Shown in pieces: positions 5,433 to 12,780 of a DNA stretch of 15,939 nucleotides. Under the pieces are notes generated by a model that did not search any database, was not told where the DNA came from, and worked only from the letters and a program-made list of their open reading frames with translations. Positions within the stretch are counted from its first letter, which is position 1. Each line of letters begins with the position of its first letter. The stretch is from JBEKZQ01 sp049509675 (lineage in GTDB: Bacteria > Planctomycetota > Planctomycetia > Pirellulales > Thermoguttaceae). Where the stretch lies: positions 1-15,939 of the forward strand of contig JBEKZQ010000093.1 of assembly GCA_049509675.1 (NCBI GenBank), in the 5' to 3' direction. Made by a program: the position numbers and the translations under genes.

Positions 5433-8180
5433 CTAGTCCCTTGGGTTGCTGCCCGCCGGGTGCGCGGGGACGAGCGATTGCTCCTCGGCATCCGGCTCTT
5501 CATCATCTTCTTCTTCGAAGTCGTCTTCATCGTCCTCTTCCTCGTTCAACTCCTCTTCTTCCTCGAACTCCTCTTCTTCCTCGAACTCCTCGTCGTCGAG
5601 CTGGTCCTCGTCCTGTTGATCTTTGAAAATTTCCTGATCGTCTTCATCCGTCGGCTCGTTCAAGTCTGCGCTGTCGGGAGGCACTTGCTCGGCTTGGGCT
5701 GCACGGTGGGTTGCGGCCAGCAGGATCTTGTTGCTGCGGCGGGGCGGCGGGGCGGCGGCCGACGGCGACGCGGCGGCGGCCGAACCCTGGCCGCTCATCT
5801 GCTCCCATTGCTCCAGCGTGAGCAGGATCTCGCGTGCCTGCGAGCCGTTGTAGGGGCCGACAATGCCGTCCTCGGCCATGAAATCGATCAGCCGGGCGGC
5901 GCGGCCGTAGCCCACGCCCAGAGTTCGTTGCAGGAGCGATACGCTGCCGCGGCCCTCGCGGATCACCACGTCGATGGCTGCCTCGTACAATTCGTCGCGG
6001 GCGGCCAGGGCCTTGCTGCCCTCGCCGGAGCCTGGCTGCGTGGCCTTCAACTGCACGAGTTCCTTGACGAACTGCGGCTCCGTGGTGGCCACCGCGGCAA
6101 TGACGCGATTGATCTCGTCGTCGCTCACGTACGTGCCCTGGCCGCGCAACAACATGCTGGTGCCCGGCCAGAGGAACAACATGTCGCCGTTGCCCAGCAG
6201 CTTGTCGGCCCCCATCTCGTCCAAGACCACGCGGCTGTCGGTGCGGCTGGCCACCTGGAAGGAGATCCGCGCCGGCAGGTTCGACTTGATCAGGCCGGTG
6301 ATCACGTCGACCGTCGGTTTCTGGGTGGCCAGCACGAGATGGATGCCCACCGCCCGGCTCTTCTGCGCCAAGCGGATGATGTGTTGCTCGACCTCCTTGG
6401 CGGAGGTCATCATCAAGTCGGCCAGCTCGTCGGCCACGATCACGATATAGGGCATGTGCGTGGGGATCTGCCGCCGCTCCTCGTCGTTCTCCGGGCGGAC
6501 GCGCTCCATCAGTTCTTCTTCGCCCAATTGGTTGTAGATGCTGACGTGTCGCACGCCGGCCCGGGCCAGCAGATGGTAGCGCTCTTCCATCTTGTCCACC
6601 GCCCAGGCCAGGATCGCCTCGGCCTTGTGCATGTCGGTCACCACCGGGTGCATCAGGTGCGGCAGGTTCTTGTAGGGGCTGAGCTCGACCATTTTGGGAT
6701 CGATCATGAGCATGCGGACCTCGTCCGGCCGCCGGGTCATGATCATGGAAACGATGATCGAGTTCAGGCACACGCTCTTGCCGGTGCCGGTGCGGCCGGC
6801 GATGAGCAGGTGCGGCAGCGTGGTCAGGTCCACGACCATGGGGTTGCCCGACACGTCCTTGCCCAGGTAGATGGGGATCCGCATTTTCAGCGACTTGCCG
6901 TTGGTCTCCTCCATGACCTCGCGGATGCGGACGATCTGCCGTTCGTTGTTGGGCACTTCCACGCCGACGGTGTTCTTGCCGGGGATGGGGGCCACGATCC
7001 GCACGCTGGGCACGCGCAGGGCGATGGCCAGGTCGTCGGCCAGCCCGGTGATCTTGCTCAGCCGCAGTCCGGCCTCCAGCTCCACCTCGAACTGGGCGAT
7101 GACGGGCCCGGTCTGGATCTCGACCACGCGGATGTGGAAGCCGAAATCCAGGAAGCTCTTTTCCAGGATCTTGGCCTTGCGGCGGACCTCCTTCTCCTGC
7201 TCGTCGAAACAGAAGGTCTCGGCCGGCAGGAGCAGGTCGACGGACGGCAGTTGGTAATCGCTGGGCGCGGCGGGGGCGGCCGCCTCTATCTCGTCCAATT
7301 CCTTTTCCTTGGGCTCTGCCTCGGCCTTCTTGCTGTCGGCGGCCGCGGCCGCCGGTTTGGCAATGCGGAGCATCGACGCCAGGCCGCGGCCGGCCGCCGC
7401 GGCCGCCTTCTTCTGCCCGTCGCCCGACTCGTCGTCGGACTCCGCCTCTTCGTCCGCATCGGCCTCGTCCGGAACTTCAGGGTCTTCGTCGCTGGGCCGG
7501 CCGCTGATGCGGATGGCCAGGCGGCCCGGTTCCTCCTCTTCTTGCGGACCATCGTCGAGATCGGAGCGTCGCCGGCCCAACTTCTGGGCATAGGCCGCGC
7601 CCACGTGCAGCATGCCCCGCCCCAGCCCTTGCGTCGGCTTGCCCAGAACCAGGGCCAGGACGCGAATCAACACGTAGTCTGTCGCCAGCAGCAGCCCGCC
7701 CAGGATCAGGCTGACCGCAACGATGTAGGCCCCCACGCTGGCGAAATGCATCTCCAACAGGCCGCGACCGGCGGCGCCGAGATAGCCGCCCGCGCCAATG
7801 ACCGGCCCCGGGCCAAGCTGCGGCACGGCCAGGGCCGCAAATGTGCTAAGACCGGCCAGCGACATCAGCCATCCGGTAGTGCGCAACACGGGCTGCGGGA
7901 TCGTGCGGCGGGTCAACAACAGCACGTCCAGCGCGGCCAGCGAAAGCAGAAGATAATACGCGCCGAAGCCGACGGCAGCCAGCGACAATCGGCTTGCCAG
8001 CGCCCCGGAGTGCCCGCACCAATTGAGCGTTTCCGCGCGTTCGGGAAAGACCAGCTTGCTGGGCGGGTCGGCCGGATCGTAACTCACCAGCGCGGCGCCC
8101 AGAAAGACCACCAGCGCCAGCAGGCCCAGCGCCAGCAGGTCCATTTTCAGATTGCGGTTTTCCAGCATGAGGACGCGCAT
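5433..8180 (-). CDS. ftsK: DNA translocase FtsK/SpoIIIE
   Basis: Septum-anchored ATPase that pumps the terminus region of the chromosome during division. Four predicted membrane helices lie at about residues 14-34, 66-89, 102-120 and 146-173, followed by a charged Ala/Glu-rich linker to about 330. The motor has Walker A GRTGTGKS (Lys468) and Walker B VIVADELADLMM (Asp584-Glu585). A winged-helix gamma domain (about 729-790, EAAIDVVIREGRGSVSLLQR) should read the polar guide sequences. The 915-aa protein then has an unusual tail: a Pro/Ala stretch and about 65 residues that are mostly Glu/Asp. Start ATG 8180 precedes the first helix closely; 8168 is an alternative, and the frame's upstream part to 8360 lacks homology. 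GGGGAG lies only one base before 8180, so the start is not certain. Confidence 0.96.
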   Translation of the reverse strand: MRVLMLENRNLKMDLLALGLLALVVFLGAALVSYDPADPPSKLVFPERAETLNWCGHSGALASRLSLAAVGFGAYYLLLSLAALDVLLLTRRTIPQPVLRTTGWLMSLAGLSTFAALAVPQLGPGPVIGAGGYLGAAGRGLLEMHFASVGAYIVAVSLILGGLLLATDYVLIRVLALVLGKPTQGLGRGMLHVGAAYAQKLGRRRSDLDDGPQEEEEPGRLAIRISGRPSDEDPEVPDEADADEEAESDDESGDGQKKAAAAAGRGLASMLRIAKPAAAAADSKKAEAEPKEKELDEIEAAAPAAPSDYQLPSVDLLLPAETFCFDEQEKEVRRKAKILEKSFLDFGFHIRVVEIQTGPVIAQFEVELEAGLRLSKITGLADDLAIALRVPSVRIVAPIPGKNTVGVEVPNNERQIVRIREVMEETNGKSLKMRIPIYLGKDVSGNPMVVDLTTLPHLLIAGRTGTGKSVCLNSIIVSMIMTRRPDEVRMLMIDPKMVELSPYKNLPHLMHPVVTDMHKAEAILAWAVDKMEERYHLLARAGVRHVSIYNQLGEEELMERVRPENDEERRQIPTHMPYIVIVADELADLMMTSAKEVEQHIIRLAQKSRAVGIHLVLATQKPTVDVITGLIKSNLPARISFQVASRTDSRVVLDEMGADKLLGNGDMLFLWPGTSMLLRGQGTYVSDDEINRVIAAVATTEPQFVKELVQLKATQPGSGEGSKALAARDELYEAAIDVVIREGRGSVSLLQRTLGVGYGRAARLIDFMAEDGIVGPYNGSQAREILLTLEQWEQMSGQGSAAAASPSAAAPPPRRSNKILLAATHRAAQAEQVPPDSADLNEPTDEDDQEIFKDQQDEDQLDDEEFEEEEEFEEEEELNEEEDDEDDFEEEDDEEPDAEEQSLVPAHPAGSNPRD
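5550..5585. repeat. 18-bp perfect tandem repeat in ftsK acidic tail
   Basis: The unit ctcctcttcttcctcgaa occurs twice without change (5550-5567 and 5568-5585) and encodes two copies of FEEEEE on the minus strand. It lies in a longer CTC/CTT-rich low-complexity tract (about 5510-5610), a likely site of replication slippage. Confidence 0.85.
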
Positions 8181-8353
8181 ACTCCCCGTTCGTGGAGTGG
8201 TCGCCGCGCGACCGTGCGGCTGCCAACCCTGGGCGCGTCCATGCCCGAAACCGATCCTGCTTCGACTTTTCGACGCCTGCATTGCCAAAGACCGCGGCCG
8301 ACCAACGGGAGGCCGGAATTCAGACGATTTCGGCCACGATCCACGACTATTGG

Positions 8354-8539
8354 CTAGCAAGCATCAAGAGCTATCGTCACGCCGGACAGTTGCCAACGAG
8401 TTGTAAACCGCCGCGCCCGTTTGTTTGCCCCAGTGGCGTATCGGTCACCCTTGGCGTAGCGGAAATAAGCCGCATCGTCGCGGAGAAACCCACTTGCGAA
8501 GGAAACGACTACAACGGTTATGACGAAAAGACGCAACAT
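8354..8539 (-). CDS. Possible 61-aa secreted or membrane small protein (doubtful)
   Basis: The frame begins at ATG 8539 with MLRLFVITVVVVSFASGF, a plausible signal peptide or single membrane helix, followed by a basic, unrecognised stretch to TGA/TAG at 8354. A purine-rich GGAGAGGGGAGA directly before the ATG could serve as a ribosome site, but it comes from the hairpin repeat. No family recognised. It lies upstream of ftsK on the same strand. It may be chance. Confidence 0.2.
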   Translation of the reverse strand: MLRLFVITVVVVSFASGFLRDDAAYFRYAKGDRYATGANKRARRFTTRWQLSGVTIALDAC

Positions 8540-8542
8540 TCT

Positions 8543-8567
8543 CCCCTCTCCCCTTGCGGGAGAGGGG
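8543..8567. repeat. Dispersed hairpin repeat (cccctctccc-gggagagggg)
   Basis: A perfect 10-bp stem, cccctctccc (8543-8552) and gggagagggg (8558-8567), with a cttgc loop, followed by cagggggtgaggg. This motif is widespread in intergenic DNA of many high-GC environmental bacteria. It resembles the one at 1362-1397. Confidence 0.75.
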
Positions 8568-8670
8568 CAGGGGGTGAGGGCTTGGGACATCGCCGAGTGC
8601 CACCGGCTCTGCCAGTGCTTCCGCAAGGTATCCTTTCCAAGATCCCACCGCGCACCCCCCCGATCCGTCT

Positions 8671-10623
8671 ATGGACCGTCGCACACCGGCCATTGCCGTC
8701 GCCATTGCCCTGGCCGCCTTGATCGCCGCGCTTCTGGCATGCACCTGGAACGCCTGGGCCGACCCGGTCGTCGATTTCGGCCGCGAAGCGTACGTCCCCT
8801 GGCTGCTCCTCCAGGGCGCACACCTGTATCGCGACGTCGCCTATTTCAACGGCCCTCTGAGCCCGTACGTCAACGCGGCCGTGTTTTCCCTGCTCGGGCC
8901 CTCGATCCGCAGCCTGTTGATCGCCAACGCCGTAGTACTCGCGTGCATCGCCGCACTGCTCTTCTACTTGTTGCGGCGTATCGCCGGGCGGGCCTGCGCC
9001 GCGGCAGGTCTCTTCATCTTCTTCCTCTTGTTCGCCTTCGGCAATTACGAGGACGTGGCCAACTACAACTACCTGGCTCCCTACTCCCATGAGATGACGC
9101 ACGGCCTGCTCCTCTCGCTTATGGGATTGGCGTCGCTGGCGCGTTGGCTGGCGACCGGGCGAAACCGCTATGCACTGGCCACCGGCGGCGTGCTCGGCTT
9201 GTTGCTGTTGACCAAACCGGAGATCTTTGCCGCGATGGCGCTGGCCTCGGCCGTCGCGCTGCTGTTGGCACGGGCCGGCGAAAGAAGCGCCGTTTCGGAA
9301 GCGGACTGTCCCATATGCGTCGGACGACAACTGGGGGCGCTTCCGGGGTTAGTTGGAGAACGTGAGAGAACGGGTGCCACGGTTGGCTTGCCCAACCGTG
9401 TTCTCCGCACTGCTGGACAAGCCAGCAGTGGCACCCAGGTGACATTCGCACCTATTACTCGAAAAGTCAAATGGGGACAGGCCTCCGCGCCGGTCTTGGT
9501 TCTTGCCGCGGGCACCGCGGCCGTGCTCGCGGCGGCAACCGCGGCCCTGGCGATGGTTCTCTCACCGCAGGAAGTTTGCCAAGCGGTGCTGGGCGCCTGG
9601 CCCTACGTTTTCAATCCCCGCGTCAGCGGCATGCACTTCTATCGCCTGGTGTCGGGCTGGGATGCGCCTGTTGGGCATCTGCTCATCATGTTTTTCTGGC
9701 TGGCGGTACAACTCGTGACGCTGCGATTCGCCTGCCGCGCCGGCGCGGTCCGGCTGTGGACCGACATCCTGCTCTTGGCCATCGCCGCCGCGGCACTGGC
9801 TGTCATGCCGTCGGTTGCCGCGCCGATGAACTTCTTCCTGCCGCTGCCTCTGTGGGTGCTGCTGGTGTTGACGCTCGGTTTTCGCAAATGGTCGGCCGCC
9901 GCCGATCCGGACGAGCGCGCACGGGTGGCGACGGGGCTGGTCCTGGGCGTTTTCGCCCTGGCCATGCTGGCCAAGGTGCTGTTGAACGTCCACGTCTGCC
10001 ACTACGGCTTCGTGCTTGCCATGCCCGCGGTCATGACTTGCCTGGTCGGCTGTTGGTGGCTGGGCGATCAGTGTAAAGGCGGCGCCGCCCTGTCGCCCGG
10101 GCGGTTTTCCTTCGCCCGTTTTGCCATCGGCCTGCTGCTTCTGTTGGCCATGGGAGCGGGGCCTCACCTGGCACAGATGGCCTGGCAACTCTCGCAAAAA
10201 CGGCAGCAGATCGCCTGGGACGGCGACTGTCCGATACGCGCCACGCGGGAGCAAGCCGCAGTGCTTCAGGCCGCACTGGAAACCGTCAAGCGTCAACTTC
10301 GACCACAAGAAACGCTGGCCGTTTGGCCGCAGGGATGCCTCCTCAGCTTCGCGGTGCGGCGGGCCGCAGCGACGCCGTATATCGTGCTGATGCCGCCGGA
10401 GATCGAGATGTTCGGCGAACAGACCATGTTGGACAGCCATCGTCGCCATCCACCCGATTTCATCTTGCTGTTGGACTGCGACGTTTCGGAATACGGCGTC
10501 AAACCGTTCGGCGTCGGTTACGCGCGCCGCATGATGTGCTGGCTCCGCGAGAACTACGCGGCGGTGGAGAAGTGGGGCAAAGACGGTCGTTTTGCCGCCG
10601 TGCTCATGAAGCGCAACGACTAG
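8671..10623 (+). CDS. GT-C fold integral membrane glycosyltransferase (ArnT/RgtA-like)
   Basis: A 650-aa polytopic membrane protein. It starts with a membrane helix (about 8-28), then an extracytoplasmic loop with acidic residues Asp31 and Asp35 in DPVVDFGREAYVPW and the stretch YRDVAYFNGPLSPYVNA, the usual beginning of polyprenyl-phosphate-sugar-dependent transferases of the GT39/GT83-like superfamily. Many further hydrophobic helices follow to about residue 500, then a soluble C-terminal region. Acceptor and donor cannot be named. Residues about 208-270 break the helical pattern: they are encoded by a repeat insertion (9301-9480) that keeps the frame, so the native protein would be about 590 aa. 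The gene converges with truB 27 bp away. ATG 8671 starts right before the first helix; no clear Shine-Dalgarno. Family moderately sure; activity with the insert unproven. Confidence 0.8.
   Translation: MDRRTPAIAVAIALAALIAALLACTWNAWADPVVDFGREAYVPWLLLQGAHLYRDVAYFNGPLSPYVNAAVFSLLGPSIRSLLIANAVVLACIAALLFYLLRRIAGRACAAAGLFIFFLLFAFGNYEDVANYNYLAPYSHEMTHGLLLSLMGLASLARWLATGRNRYALATGGVLGLLLLTKPEIFAAMALASAVALLLARAGERSAVSEADCPICVGRQLGALPGLVGERERTGATVGLPNRVLRTAGQASSGTQVTFAPITRKVKWGQASAPVLVLAAGTAAVLAAATAALAMVLSPQEVCQAVLGAWPYVFNPRVSGMHFYRLVSGWDAPVGHLLIMFFWLAVQLVTLRFACRAGAVRLWTDILLLAIAAAALAVMPSVAAPMNFFLPLPLWVLLVLTLGFRKWSAAADPDERARVATGLVLGVFALAMLAKVLLNVHVCHYGFVLAMPAVMTCLVGCWWLGDQCKGGAALSPGRFSFARFAIGLLLLLAMGAGPHLAQMAWQLSQKRQQIAWDGDCPIRATREQAAVLQAALETVKRQLRPQETLAVWPQGCLLSFAVRRAAATPYIVLMPPEIEMFGEQTMLDSHRRHPPDFILLLDCDVSEYGVKPFGVGYARRMMCWLRENYAAVEKWGKDGRFAAVLMKRND
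9301..9480. repeat. In-frame composite repeat inside the glycosyltransferase gene
   Basis: Ends carry gactgtccca (from 9304) and tggggacag (to 9480), inverted versions of the REP-like arms seen elsewhere. Inside, gggtgccac (9372-9380) pairs with gtggcaccc (9428-9436). Within that, cacggttgg (9378-9386) pairs with ccaaccgtg (9392-9400), and cactgctgg (9408-9416) pairs with ccagcagtg (9422-9430). The stretch is about 180 bases, which is 60 codons, and has no stop in the gene's frame. Confidence 0.75.
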
Positions 10624-10650
10624 CCATCTTCAATATGAGCAACAATCCAT

Positions 10651-11523
10651 TCAACCGGGAAAACATCGCACCGGCCGCAACACGCCGGGCTCGCGCTGCC
10701 GGACGATCGCCGCCAACCGGCCTTGGTCGTCCACCGCGGCCATCTCATCCCCGGCGGCCGGCAGATCCGGCTTGACGATGGTCAGCCCGTGATGAAGCCG
10801 TTCGATCTCTGCCTGCGATAACACGAGTTGCGGGAGTCCTGCGGTGGCCCGGGCCATGGGCATGAGATGCTTGGACCAGTTCTCGGGCGTCAACTCGCGC
10901 GGATCGACCGCTTGGGCCAGGGAGAAGCCGCCCACCGCGTTGCGGACCAGCGAGGCCATCACGGCCGCAGTCCCCAGCGATGCGGCCAGGTCGCGGCCGA
11001 GGGCCCGGATGTAGGTGCCCCCGCTGCACTCGATCCGCAGACGCACCTCGGGATAGTCGTAGGCCAGGAGATCGAGACGGTAGATCGTCACGCCGCGGGG
11101 CGACAACTCGACTTCGCGCCCCTTGCGGGCCAGATCGTACGCCCGCCGTCCGGCCACTTTCACCGCAGAGAAGGCGGGGGGCCGTTGCCGGATCACGCCG
11201 ATCATCGCCCCGGCCGCCGCGAGGAGCTGTGCCCGGGTCGGTACGGGCGGAGCATCCAGTTCCGTGACGCGGCCTTCCAGGTCATCGGTTGGACTTTGCC
11301 GACCCAGAAGGAACCCGGCCGTATAGAGCTTGGGCATGGCCTGCACGTACTGGATCAGTCGCGTCGCGGCCCCCACGCACACCACCAGCACCCCCGTGGC
11401 CAGCGGATCGAGCGTGCCGGCATGACCGGCCTTGGCCGGCCGAATGAGTCGCTCAACGCAATCCACCGCGTGACGCGAGGTCATCCCGGCCGGCTTGTTC
11501 AGGTTCAGCAGTCCGTGCGGCAC
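10651..11523 (-). CDS. truB: tRNA pseudouridine(55) synthase TruB
   Basis: Converts U55 of the T-arm in tRNAs to pseudouridine. The N-terminus GLLNLNKPAGMTSRHAV and the catalytic motif HAGTLDPLATGVL (nucleophile Asp39) are diagnostic, as are the conserved PPAFSAVKVAGRRAYDLAR and the GGTYIRALGRDLA motif. A C-terminal RNA-binding segment completes 290 residues, normal for the family. The start is probably GTG 11523, immediately before the conserved N-terminus. A TTG at 11556 would add 11 residues (HLEPEEP...), but those are encoded by the arm of the inverted repeat at 11531-11554, so they are unlikely to be native. The usual rbfA/infB neighbours are absent; the gene lies downstream of a TPR gene on the same strand with the repeat element between. 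Confidence 0.96.
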   Translation of the reverse strand: MPHGLLNLNKPAGMTSRHAVDCVERLIRPAKAGHAGTLDPLATGVLVVCVGAATRLIQYVQAMPKLYTAGFLLGRQSPTDDLEGRVTELDAPPVPTRAQLLAAAGAMIGVIRQRPPAFSAVKVAGRRAYDLARKGREVELSPRGVTIYRLDLLAYDYPEVRLRIECSGGTYIRALGRDLAASLGTAAVMASLVRNAVGGFSLAQAVDPRELTPENWSKHLMPMARATAGLPQLVLSQAEIERLHHGLTIVKPDLPAAGDEMAAVDDQGRLAAIVRQREPGVLRPVRCFPG

Positions 11524-11530
11524 GCGATTT

Positions 11531-11697
11531 CTGGGCTCTTCCGGTTCTAGGTGCAAAAGCCTTTCAAGGAAGAGGGAACAGGCGCCTTTTGCCGGAACAG
11601 CCCGAAAGCGGGCACCATGCTCGCATGGTCGTCGCAGAAAAGGCGCCTGTCCCCTTTTCCCGCTCCCCCGGCCGCACCTAGAACCGGAAGAGCCCAG
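11531..11697. repeat. 167-bp nested palindromic element at the truB start
   Basis: Outer arms of 24 bp are perfect inverted repeats: 11531-11554 (begins ctgggctcttccgg) and 11674-11697 (begins gcacctagaaccgg). Within them acaggcgcctttt (11578-11590) pairs with aaaaggcgcctgt (11638-11650), the latter continuing into the REP-like cccctttt. The centre holds two small hairpins, gcccg-cgggc (11600-11613) and accatgc-gcatggt (11614-11629). It ends 8 bases from the truB GTG and forms its 5' leader. Confidence 0.85.
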
Positions 11698-11728
11698 CCT
11701 TCCCTACCCCAATCACGGCTCTTGGTGT

Positions 11729-12553
11729 TCATCGTCTGTTTTCTTTCGCGGTTCTGGAAATTGGTTCCGTCTCCGTCAACTTCTTGAAATCCGGGTCGTT
11801 GCGCAGGCTCTTGAAATCGGCATCTGTTGACGCGCGCGATCTGAGCGGCGGTTGCAGTTCAATCGCCTTTTTCAGATCGGTAATAGCGTTGGCCTTGTCG
11901 CCTTTTTTCGAGTATGCGCAAGCACGAAGATACCATGATTCTGCCCACTGGAGACGAAGTTCAATCGCCTTGTCCAGCGACTTGATCGCCTCGTCGTATT
12001 TTCCGAATCTGAGCAGCACGCCGCCGCGGTTGTTCCACGCCGCTTCATGTTTCGGACTCAACGTGATTGCCTTGTCGAAAGCTTTCAACGCTTCTTCGTT
12101 GCGATTCAGCGCCGACAGCACTTGTCCCTTGCCAACCCAATTGGCACCCTCCTCCGGCTGAAGATCGATGAGTTTCTCGAAAGACTTTAGCGCTTGTTCG
12201 GGCCGCCCTGCTTGAGCTTCGGCCATGCCCTTGCAGAGCCAACGCCTGGGATCATGCGGCCTGGCTTTGACCCATTTATTCAGAACCCTGGCTCCGTCAT
12301 CCTGCCGTTTCAGTTGCACCAGACTGACATATTGTCCTAGCACCGCCTGTTCGTTATCCGGTTGGAGTGCGGAAGCCTGTTCGAAGGCTTTCAGGGCCTC
12401 AACAGGCTTCCCCTGATTGATCAGCTTTTGGGCTTGAAGGACGAGTACCTTCACGGAATTGTCGTTCGTGCGCGGCGCGGGGCTGTTCTGTCCCCACGCA
12501 GCCACAGCGAGCAGCGTATTGCACACCGCCATGAGCCATAACTTGGATTTCAT
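11729..12553 (-). CDS. Secreted tetratricopeptide-repeat protein
   Basis: A 274-aa protein with a signal peptide (Lys3/Lys5, hydrophobic 6-19, likely cleavage after AAWGQ) and TPR units: about residues 35-68, 105-135, 138-170, 171-204 and 205-236, each with the Gly/Ala...ALKAF/AIKSLDKAIEL pattern. The C-terminus ADFKSLRNDPDFKKLTE is a common ending in bacterial TPR proteins. TPR arrays bind other proteins; no partner or enzymatic function can be read. By eye the gene is less GC-rich than its neighbours. It is bracketed by related 21-24 bp sequences at 11674 and 12669 in the same orientation. ATG 12553 starts the signal peptide; no good Shine-Dalgarno. It may share a transcript with truB. Confidence 0.85.
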   Translation of the reverse strand: MKSKLWLMAVCNTLLAVAAWGQNSPAPRTNDNSVKVLVLQAQKLINQGKPVEALKAFEQASALQPDNEQAVLGQYVSLVQLKRQDDGARVLNKWVKARPHDPRRWLCKGMAEAQAGRPEQALKSFEKLIDLQPEEGANWVGKGQVLSALNRNEEALKAFDKAITLSPKHEAAWNNRGGVLLRFGKYDEAIKSLDKAIELRLQWAESWYLRACAYSKKGDKANAITDLKKAIELQPPLRSRASTDADFKSLRNDPDFKKLTETEPISRTAKENRR

Positions 12554-12668
12554 AAGGGTTGGTCCAACTATTGCTGTTCCCTTGGTTTTCCACGGGGTTC
12601 AATCTATCAACACCCGCCCTTTCGTGTCAACAACTGCTTTGCCCCCCGCTCTTCCCGGAACGACTCTT

Positions 12669-12689
12669 GCACTTGGAACCGGAAGGGCC
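12669..12689. repeat. Diverged solo copy of the 24-bp arm
   Basis: gcacttggaaccggaagggc matches the right arm at 11674 (gcacctagaaccggaagagc) at all but three positions, in the same orientation. It lies in the 227-bp gap between the TPR gene and the kinase gene. Confidence 0.6.
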
Positions 12690-12780
12690 GTTTTCTTCAA
12701 CTCCTATCGTGTCAATGGCTGGCATCTATTGTAGCGGCCGGTTAGGATAGCTCTTATTGTAACCGTGGAGTGGGGCCAGG

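Larger units (their letters stand above)
8181..8670. other. Divergent intergenic region between ftsK and the glycosyltransferase gene
   Basis: About 490 bases with no gene I can firmly support. It should hold the promoters of ftsK (-) and the glycosyltransferase gene (+), but I could not identify convincing -35/-10 boxes. It contains the hairpin repeat at 8543-8567 and a weak minus-strand small frame at 8354-8539. Frames on the plus strand here translate into the low-complexity CGRGAGGEG pattern that this repeat produces. Confidence 0.5.

Noticed and set aside
5424..8357. A 977-codon open frame on the plus strand, fully antisense to ftsK
   Set aside because: Its translation is His/Gly/Leu/Asp-rich with no domain pattern, and it mirrors the ftsK codons; such frames arise in high-GC genes. 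ftsK on the minus strand has all its motifs.
8181..8670. Sigma-70-like promoters for the divergent ftsK and glycosyltransferase genes
   Set aside because: No pair of boxes with good spacing stood out by eye in this GC-rich stretch.
8518..9330. 270-codon minus-strand frame over the start of the glycosyltransferase gene
   Set aside because: Gln/Gly/Arg-rich shadow translation; the plus strand encodes a clear membrane protein there.
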